Origin: JAKQHY01 sp034429475
Lineage (GTDB): Bacteria > Chloroflexota > Anaerolineae > B4-G1 > SLSP01
Direction: 5' to 3'
Assembly: GCA_034429475.1 (NCBI GenBank)
Contig: DAOUGD010000140.1
Coordinates: 1-6,187, forward strand
Length of the DNA stretch: 6,187 bases
Position numbers and translations under genes: made by a program. Positions 1-6,000 of this stretch are shown one piece after another (within the stretch, counting starts at the first letter, position 1; the number at the start of each line of letters is the position of its first letter). The notes under the pieces are model-generated. The model had not been told where the DNA came from. It was given only the letters and a program-made list of their open reading frames with translations, and made no database searches.

Positions 1-9
1 CAGTGATTA

Positions 10-35
10 CCGCGCTTTCCGCGTGGAGAGCGCGG
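10..35. repeat. GC-rich imperfect palindrome (11-bp stem)
   Basis: Positions 10-20 (ccgcgctttcc) pair with 25-35 (ggagagcgcgg) around a 4-nt loop, gcgt. The stem has 11 pairs, one of them a G-T wobble. No T-tract follows on either strand, so it does not look like an intrinsic terminator. It resembles the short intergenic palindromes that are scattered in many copies through some high-GC genomes; that is inference, since only one copy is in the window. Confidence 0.6.
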
Positions 36-156
36 CTACTCGCGTGCGGCTCCTGACAGGCGACGATTGACTCTGTCACGCCCTTTTTTCGCGTTGGGAG
101 TATTCTGTGTTAAGGTGCAAAAGTCGAGTTATCATTCCGTAAATCCTGTTATCTTC

Positions 157-161
157 GGAGG
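157..161 (+). promoter_or_regulatory. Ribosome binding site that fixes the start of the Lnt-like gene
   Basis: GGAGG lies 7 nt before the ATG at 169. An in-frame TTG at 67 would add 34 residues, but it has no Shine-Dalgarno sequence and the added residues do not look like an Lnt N-terminus. The ATG at 169 is therefore the better start. I found no convincing -35/-10 pair upstream. Confidence 0.85.
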
Positions 162-168
162 AACTTTG

Positions 169-1659
169 ATGACGAACCAGACACCTTCCACCTGGCAGCG
201 CATACTCTTGGGATTGGCCCTCGCCGCCCTCAGCGCGGGATGGCTGATCCTCGCCTTCCCACCGTTCAACCTGTGGTTCCTGGTCTGGATCAGCTTCGTG
301 CCCTACCTGGTGGCGCAATACCGGGTGATGCCGCCGAAATGGTCGTCGGTGGCCTCGGCGGCGTTCAACGGGCTGTGGCTGTGGGGCTACCTGGGGCCGG
401 TCTTCGGCGGCACGGGCAACTTTATGGCCTACCTGCCGCTGATGGTGGCGGGCATTTCACTCCTGACCGATAGCGGCAGCCGCCGCTTCCACGCCCGCAC
501 CGACTTCCGCTGGTTCGTGCTGCAAGGCGTCGTCGGCTGGGTGGGCATCGAACTCATCCGCATCTTCATCCCTATCGCCGGGACGTGGGGTTTCGTGGCT
601 TATACGCTGCATAGCCAACCGTGGCTCATCCAGCCGGCGAGTATTTTTGGCATTTTCGGCGTGAGCGCGCTGATCCTCCTCGTCAACTACGCGCTGGGCC
701 TGGGCGCGCTCCGCTGGTGGGATCGCCGTTGGCCGCTGGCGGACGCCGCCCCCACCCCCACGTCGCATACGGTGCGCCGCTGGTTGACGATTGCGGGCGT
801 CACATTGGCCGTGTGGATCGGCGTAAGCCTGGCGCTCCTCCTGCCGCCGGATGGTCCAACCGTGCGCGTGGCGGCGATCCAGCCGGCGGCCTCGCCCATC
901 ATCTCCGCCAACCAGGACAAGGCAACGCTCGTGGCGCAACTGCACGCCCGCATGGTCGAACAAGCCCGCGCGGCGGCGGCGCAGGGCGCGCAGGTCATCG
1001 TCTGGCCGGAAGGCGGATTGCAGTACGATCCGCAAGCGCAAGACCCGCTCGGCCTGACGGCCCTGGCGCAGGAGACAGGGGCCTATCTGGTCATCGGCTA
1101 CGTGGTGGACGTGACGAAGGATGTCTTCCGCAACGAGGCGACTGTCATCAGCCCGGAAGGGACGTTCCTGGGCGTCTTCGGCAAAGACCACCCGGTGGTC
1201 TTCGGCGGCGAGACCAGCCCCACGCGCGGGACCTACCCGGTTTACGAGACGCCATTCGGCGTGCTGGGCACCATCATCTGCTACGACCTCGACTTTACCG
1301 ATACGGCGCGCAAGCTGGCGCGGCAGGGCGCGCAGCTCATCGCCGTGCCCTCCAACGACTGGCCGGGCATCGCCCACAAACATTACACCCACGTCGTCTT
1401 CCGCGCCCTGGAGAACGGCGCCGCCATGGTCAAAGCCGACGGCGGCTACGACTCGGCGATAGTGGACCCGCGCGGGCGCGTGCGGGCGCTGGCCGTCCAC
1501 CCTGAAGGCGGCGAGGCGACCGTGCTGGCCGACGTGCCGCTGGGCCGCGGCCCTAGCCTCGCCGCGCGCCTGGGCGACTGGTTAGGCTGGCTCTGTCTGG
1601 CAGGCATGGTTTTCTTCATGGTAGGCGAGCGTTGGCTGATCAAGCGGGCGGAGGCGTAG
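169..1659 (+). CDS. Apolipoprotein N-acyltransferase-like membrane amidase (Lnt / carbon-nitrogen hydrolase family)
   Basis: The product is 496 residues, a normal length for Lnt, which transfers an acyl chain from phospholipid to the N-terminal cysteine of lipoproteins at the outer face of the cytoplasmic membrane. The N-terminal half is hydrophobic, with several membrane segments and the Lnt-like pattern LAFPPFNLWFLVWISFVP (about residues 28-45) and GTWGFVAYTL...LIQPASIFG (about 138-161). The nitrilase-fold domain spans about 231-455. The catalytic triad is visible: Glu281 in WPEGG, Lys339 in FGKDHPV and Cys371 in IICYDLDF. Glu348 in FGGE probably matches the extra active-site Glu of Lnt. 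The residue two after the cysteine is Asp373, where E. coli Lnt has Glu. A last membrane helix (about 470-489) and a basic tail close the protein, as in Lnt. It is the first of three co-oriented membrane-protein genes. A different membrane-bound nitrilase-family amidase is possible, so no gene symbol is given. Confidence 0.85.
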   Translation: MTNQTPSTWQRILLGLALAALSAGWLILAFPPFNLWFLVWISFVPYLVAQYRVMPPKWSSVASAAFNGLWLWGYLGPVFGGTGNFMAYLPLMVAGISLLTDSGSRRFHARTDFRWFVLQGVVGWVGIELIRIFIPIAGTWGFVAYTLHSQPWLIQPASIFGIFGVSALILLVNYALGLGALRWWDRRWPLADAAPTPTSHTVRRWLTIAGVTLAVWIGVSLALLLPPDGPTVRVAAIQPAASPIISANQDKATLVAQLHARMVEQARAAAAQGAQVIVWPEGGLQYDPQAQDPLGLTALAQETGAYLVIGYVVDVTKDVFRNEATVISPEGTFLGVFGKDHPVVFGGETSPTRGTYPVYETPFGVLGTIICYDLDFTDTARKLARQGAQLIAVPSNDWPGIAHKHYTHVVFRALENGAAMVKADGGYDSAIVDPRGRVRALAVHPEGGEATVLADVPLGRGPSLAARLGDWLGWLCLAGMVFFMVGERWLIKRAEA

Positions 1660-1671
1660 CGAGTTTTGAAG

Positions 1672-1716
1672 GGTATTTTTCGTGGGCGGGTATAGCCCGC
1701 TCACGAAAAAAATACC
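1672..1716. repeat. Long imperfect palindrome between the Lnt-like and CPBP genes
   Basis: The left arm 1672-1690 pairs with the right arm 1696-1716 around a 5-nt loop, tatag. The core cgtgggcggg / cccgctcacg has 10 pairs, one a G-T wobble. It is extended outward by five T against seven A (2-nt bulge) and then by ggta/tacc. The T-tract precedes the stem and the A-tract follows it on both strands, so this is not a classical intrinsic terminator. It begins 13 nt after the stop at 1659 and may be an RNA stem modulating expression between the two genes, or a dispersed palindromic element. Confidence 0.75.
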
Positions 1717-1747
1717 TTCCTGTACTGCCCGGTATATGAGAGTCACT

Positions 1748-2620
1748 ATGAAAAACAAAGTCTGGGCTTTTGCGGAAATCCTGATCGTCTACGGCGTGAT
1801 GCGCCTGCTAGGGCAGGCCATCTGCGCCACCGGCCTGATGGACGCCGAACTCCGGCTCCTCGGCTGGACGTACACCGGCGGGCTGATCCAGATGCTCGTC
1901 CCGCTGGCCGCCTTATGGCTGACCCGGCGGCGCTGGAGCGATTACGGCGTGACGCTGGCCGGCTGGCAGAACAACCTGGACATCGGGATCAAAGCATACC
2001 TCGTGCGGATCATCCCCGTGGCGTTGGGATTGGGCGGCGCGGCGTTGGTCAAGCTCGATTACCGCACGCTGCCCGGCGGCGCCGTGGTGGCCCTGGCCGA
2101 ACTGCTGGGCATCGCCGTGATGCTGTGGGTGCTGCGCCGCCACTCGGAGGAGAAGGCGCTGGCCGCGGCGCGCACCAACCTGATCGTGCTGGCAGTCCTG
2201 CTGCTCTTCCCGATCCTCGTTGGGCTGGCGCTGCGCCGTCTGACGCTGATCATCGTCTCCACGGTGGTCTGGCAGTTCGTCTTTTCGGGATTCGGCGAGG
2301 AAATCTTCCTGCGCGGCTACGTGCAGGGGCGGTTGAATCAGGCGTTTGGCCGCCCGTGGACGCTTTTCGGCATCCAGTGCGGGCCGGGGCTGATCATCGC
2401 GTCGCTGCTGTTCGGGCTGCTGCACGCCTTCAACACCTACGACCCGGCCCTTGGCGCAACCTCCCTCGCGTGGGGTTGGGCGCTGTTCGCCACGTGCGGC
2501 GGCCTCTTCTTCGGCCTGATCCGCGAAAAGACGGGCAGCCTTCTCGGATGCAGCATCGCCCACGGCCTGCCTGACGCCGTCGGCGAGGCGCTGGGGCGGC
2601 TGATGGGGTGGATGGTATGA
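1748..2620 (+). CDS. CPBP (CAAX/Rce1-type) intramembrane metalloprotease
   Basis: The protein has 290 residues and about seven or eight hydrophobic segments, typical of CPBP (Abi/Rce1-like) proteases, which cut substrates within or near the membrane using a metal ion. The three signature motifs are present in order: EExxxR as Glu184-Glu185...Arg189 in GFGEEIFLRGY, FxxxH as Phe222...His226 in LLFGLLHAFN, and a third helix His272...Asp276 in SIAHGLPDAVG, where many members have HxxxN. All predicted catalytic and metal-binding positions are therefore filled. The ATG at 1748 is preferred because GAGAG lies 5 nt upstream. An in-frame ATG at 1736 and a GTG at 1682 lack good ribosome sites, and the GTG lies inside the palindrome. 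Bacterial family members have been tied to bacteriocin self-immunity, peptide maturation or signalling. The substrate cannot be told here, but the tightly coupled 71-residue membrane protein downstream is a candidate partner. Confidence 0.9.
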   Translation: MKNKVWAFAEILIVYGVMRLLGQAICATGLMDAELRLLGWTYTGGLIQMLVPLAALWLTRRRWSDYGVTLAGWQNNLDIGIKAYLVRIIPVALGLGGAALVKLDYRTLPGGAVVALAELLGIAVMLWVLRRHSEEKALAAARTNLIVLAVLLLFPILVGLALRRLTLIIVSTVVWQFVFSGFGEEIFLRGYVQGRLNQAFGRPWTLFGIQCGPGLIIASLLFGLLHAFNTYDPALGATSLAWGWALFATCGGLFFGLIREKTGSLLGCSIAHGLPDAVGEALGRLMGWMV

Positions 2621-2624
2621 GGAG
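2619..2624 (+). promoter_or_regulatory. Ribosome binding site overlapping the CPBP stop codon
   Basis: GAGGAG begins inside the TGA stop of the protease (2618-2620) and lies 6 nt before the ATG at 2631. This strong site supports the small gene as real and suggests translational coupling with the protease. Confidence 0.85.
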
Positions 2625-2630
2625 TACACT

Positions 2631-2846
2631 ATGAAATGGATTATCCTGATGGTTTTGCCTTTTGATATAGTACTGCTCTACAGGGCTTTTCGCACGTTGC
2701 TAGAGATTCTTGGTGCTCGAAGAGAAAAAAGACGGACGACACTCAGAGGCCGTACGATACCAGCAGAAATGGCCGGCCTGCTCATAACACTTGCTATTGT
2801 TGGTTGTGGCCTCTGGTCTATCTGGTTTGTCCTCACAAATTTTTAG
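2631..2846 (+). CDS. Small two-helix membrane protein of unknown function
   Basis: I do not recognise this 71-residue protein. It has a hydrophobic N-terminal segment (about residues 2-16, possibly to 28), a strongly basic centre (residues about 29-41, with ARREKRR and RGR), and a second membrane helix (about 48-70) ending in WFVLTNF. By the positive-inside rule the basic loop should be cytoplasmic and both ends outside. The start is supported by a GAGGAG site 6 nt upstream, and the gene follows the protease with a 10-nt gap, so the two are probably one operon. Counting bases, 2641-2820 is about 48% GC, far below the roughly 65-75% of its neighbours, and Arg AGA codons are used. That suggests separate ancestry or relaxed codon selection. 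It could be a partner or substrate of the protease; that is inference from coupling only. Confidence 0.7.
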   Translation: MKWIILMVLPFDIVLLYRAFRTLLEILGARREKRRTTLRGRTIPAEMAGLLITLAIVGCGLWSIWFVLTNF

Positions 2847-2882
2847 GTTGAAGTCGTTTTATAAATCACAACGGAAGAGTCG

Positions 2883-2911
2883 GAGGAACCGGAAATAGAG
2901 GAACCAGAAAT
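2883..2911 (+). repeat. Two-copy 15-nt-period direct repeat
   Basis: gaggaaccggaaat (2883-2896) is repeated as gaggaaccagaaat (2898-2911), 13 of 14 bases identical. Read in the frame of the upstream 71-residue gene it encodes EEPEI twice, but two stop codons (2844-2846 and 2862-2864) separate it from that gene and no start codon is present. It may be the remains of an acidic protein tail. Confidence 0.6.
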
Positions 2912-2939
2912 CCCGTAGTCGCCCGTGATTACCACCATG

Positions 2940-2972
2940 TCACAGCGCCCACTGGAGAGGTGGGCGCTGTGA
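2940..2972. terminator. Perfect hairpin between convergent genes, likely terminator
   Basis: tcacagcgcccac (2940-2952) is perfectly complementary to gtgggcgctgtga (2960-2972), giving a 13-bp GC-rich stem with a 7-nt loop, tggagag. It lies between the + strand operon ending at 2846 and the - strand gene ending at 3094, the right place to end transcription. The + strand side continues with ttctcat, only a weak T-run, so termination efficiency is uncertain. It could also be a bare dispersed palindrome. Confidence 0.5.
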
Positions 2973-3005
2973 TTCTCATGCCTAACGCAAACAAGCGAAA
3001 ATTTT

Positions 3006-3072
3006 ACCGCAGAGCACGCAGAGATCGCAGAGGTTTCTATAAAGTCTCAGCGTCCTCTGCGATCTCTGCGGT
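3006..3072. repeat. Large palindrome built from a 9-nt-period CGCAGAG unit
   Basis: The left side holds three copies of CGCAGAG at exact 9-nt spacing (starting 3008, 3017, 3026). The right side holds two copies of its complement CTCTGCG (3055, 3064). The 17-nt arms 3017-3033 and 3054-3070 pair perfectly across a 20-nt loop. The outer flanks ttttacc and ggtgaaa nearly match if one 9-nt unit is skipped, so one arm has gained or lost a unit. It begins about 20 nt beyond the stop of the polymerase gene (read on -) and could fold at the end of its transcript. Repeats of this style occur as dispersed elements in various environmental bacteria, from general recollection. Confidence 0.8.
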
Positions 3073-3093
3073 GAAACAGAGTCAGCCCGTCGG

Positions 3094-6000
3094 TTACACC
3101 GGCAGCCCCACCAGCAGGCGACTCTCCACGTCGGTCAGCGGGTCAACCTCACCCAGCGCGGCGGCGCGGGCGAAGACGACGCCGGGATGCGAGGCCCGCA
3201 GCGCCCGCGTCAGCACGTGGAAGCTGCGCGACACGTTTCGCTCCCGGAAGGTCTGCCCCAACTGCTCCCACTCGCGGACGACCTGGGCAAACCCACGCCG
3301 CGCCCCGGCCACACACGCGAGCATTTCCTCCGCCGAGTACCCCTCCGCGTAACCGTGCTGCACGATGAGCGGATCCCCTAACATATCCTCGACTACCCCG
3401 CGTCCACCGATAACCCACGCCAGTTGGTCGGCTCCTTTCCCGCTGGCCCGCACCATCAGACACTGCGGCGCTAGCCCGGCCGGCGCGCAGTCGGTCGGCG
3501 CGTGCAGCGCCTCGGCAACCTCGGCGACGTAGGCCTCCCACGCTTCGGGAGTTGTTGAGACGGGCGGCGGCAAGAGCGCGTCGGCTTTGACGAAGGGCGC
3601 GAGCGAAGCGCCGGACGCCTGCGCGACCGCGAACCCGCGCGCCGCCAGCTTTTCCAGGCGAGACAGCGCTGCCTCCACACTCTCCCGCGCCAACGTGAGC
3701 CGCAAAGCCTCCAGCAGTGCGGCCTTCGTAATGAAGCCGCCCGGCGCAGCCACCGGCGTCCCGGCAAGTTGCGAAAGCTCGTCCAGGCCGCCGGGCCGTT
3801 GGCTCAGAGCCGCCAGCCCCCAGAGCGCGTCCAGGCATGGCAGCAGCGACGCCAGCAGCGCGGGATCGCGCCGGAGGTGGCCCGCCGCCGTGAGCTTTTC
3901 GCCGGCCTCACGCTGCGCGGCCTCGGTGACGGGCAGGAACACCGCCGCCTGGTCGCCGTCGAAGTCGGCGTCAAGCCATTTGCACAGCAGCGGATGCAGG
4001 TGCAGCGCGTCATCGGGCACGCGCACCGGGTGGAACGCCAGCAGCGCGGTCGGCGCGACGGTGGGCGCGCGGTTGAGGATGACCCACGCGCGCGCCATGA
4101 TTGCATCAAGCGTCTGTGCGGCCCGCTCGCTGCGAGCCGCCACGGCATCGGCGTCGCCGCCCAACTCACGGGTGACGAGCGGCGCGAAGAGCGCCCACGC
4201 CATCGCATCGGGCAGGCCGACTTGATCCAGGGCCAGCCCTGCGCCAGGCGCGAGCACCGCCCGCCCACTGAAGGTCTGCCGCTCCGAGAGCCGGAGGTGC
4301 GCGGGGGTCAACAGCGCGGCAAAGAACGCCTGCACGCGGGCTTCGAGGGTAGCGGCGGCGTCCTCCACCAGTTTAGAGGGCGTGCGCCCCCCCAGCATCC
4401 GCGCCAATCGCTCGTTGGCTTCGACCACGGCGGCGTAGAATGTGGACAAGTCGGCGTCCGCCGCGCCAGGGAATTCCGGCAGTCCGATTTCCGTCAACAG
4501 CCGCTCCCGCAGCCAGGGGTGCGGAACGGGACGCGCCAGCTTGAGGGCGGTTTCATCCGATGGCGCGAAACGCAAGGCAACCTGCTCCCCCGCCAACTCA
4601 GCCTCGATGCCGGCGACGCGCAGGCGGCGGGCCAGATCGCAGAACAACGGGGTCGGCGGCGCGGCCTGCGCCACCGGCCCGGCAGCCACCCGCGCGGCCA
4701 GGGTTGCGGCGTCCGGGCGGCGCACCGACCGCGTGTTGAGGGCTTCGCGGACAGCCTCGAACGCGCCGATGTCCCGCAGGGTGTAGTTCTCCATCTCACC
4801 CTGCACCTGCCCCCACTGCCCGTCCATGTAGGCGTGCAGCTTATCCGCTGCCAGGTGGATCAATCGGCCCCAGTAGACCCAGCCGACCGTGCTTGGTTGC
4901 TCCAGCGCCGGGCCGCCGTTCCCCAGGGTCAGCGTCTCCATCCCGGATTCGGGGAGTCCTGCCGCCGCCAGCCGCGCGCGCAAGGCAGCCTCGTCCGGCG
5001 CGGCAAAGGGCGGGACTGTCGCCGGTTCGCCTTCCGTATAGGCGATCCGCCCCATCACGGCTTCCCGCACCTGCCCGAAGTTCATCCGCCGGTGCAGGCT
5101 GGCAAAGTTGAAGACCAGTTCCACCGGCGTCCCGTCCGGCAGATGGGGCATGGCAGCGTCGGGCAGAATCTGGCCGACCACGCCCTTCGTCCCGTGGCGG
5201 TTGCTGAGCTTGTCGCCAACGCGCAGGGGATAGGGCGTGTCGAAGCGGCGCGCGCACGATTCGCTGATGACGAGGCCGTCCTCAAACGTGCCCGCGCCCC
5301 ACGAGACGTAGGCGGTGAGCAGGTTGCGCCCGGCCCAGGCCGCGTCCGGCTCGGCGCCGGTCTGCACCAGGGCCGGCTCCGGCGCGGCCTGGGGAATCCA
5401 CTGGCGCAGCATGTTTGCGCCCATCAGGAGGCGGTTGGGGTCGTCGTGTTCCAGGAAGGGGATCAGCGAAGCCGACAGGCCCAATCCGGCAGCCGGGCGG
5501 TCGTCCAGCACGACGAGCGCGCCGTCCCGAATCTCCGCGCCTACCGCCACGCGCAGCACCCGCCCGATGTGGGGGCCTTCCGGCGTCTCGAAGGGGCAGA
5601 CGCGCCCCAGTTGACCCGGCGCGATCACCTGGTCGCACTCGGCGATCAGCAGGCTGCGCAGGTGCGTGTGGCGCGCCAGCCAGTTCGTCGCCTCCAACGG
5701 CTGCGCCACGGCGCGCATGAAGTCGGCGATCCAGGCGTCCAGCGGCAGCCACGCCCGCGCCAGGGCCGCATCCCACGGCAGATCGGGCGGTGCCTGCCCC
5801 AGGCGTTCCGCGATGAAGTCGTAGAGCTGCTCGCCCACACAACGGATCGCGGCGGAGTCCAGACGCTCGTGGTCGGCGATAGGCACGACGACTTTCAACA
5901 CGCCGTCCAGTTGAAAGACGCCGGACTGGTCCGGCTGCGGCAGCGCGTCGTAGGCGATCTCGACGTCGCCATTGGCCGAGGCCAACGCGATCACCACACG

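Noticed and set aside
2..70. Possible C-terminal end of an upstream gene (22 codons ending in TGA at 68-70)
   Set aside because: Two frames are open over this short stretch, it contains a palindrome, and no family motif is visible, so a partial gene cannot be supported.
67..168. TTG-initiated 34-residue N-terminal extension of the Lnt-like protein
   Set aside because: It has no ribosome site, while the ATG at 169 has GGAGG at ideal spacing. The TTGACT at 67-72 resembles a -35 box, but no -10 lies at the right distance.
457..1500. 347-codon - strand frame opposite the Lnt-like gene
   Set aside because: The product is Arg/His/Asp-rich without recognisable motifs, and the + strand frame carries a full catalytic triad.
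1672..1716. Intrinsic terminator after the Lnt-like gene
   Set aside because: The T-run is before the stem and the A-run after it on both strands, so there is no U-tract following the stem.
2960..3352. 130-codon + strand frame crossing the palindrome and the 3' end of the polymerase gene
   Set aside because: It starts inside a hairpin, reads through the CGCAGAG repeat, overlaps a clear gene antisense, and has no ribosome site.
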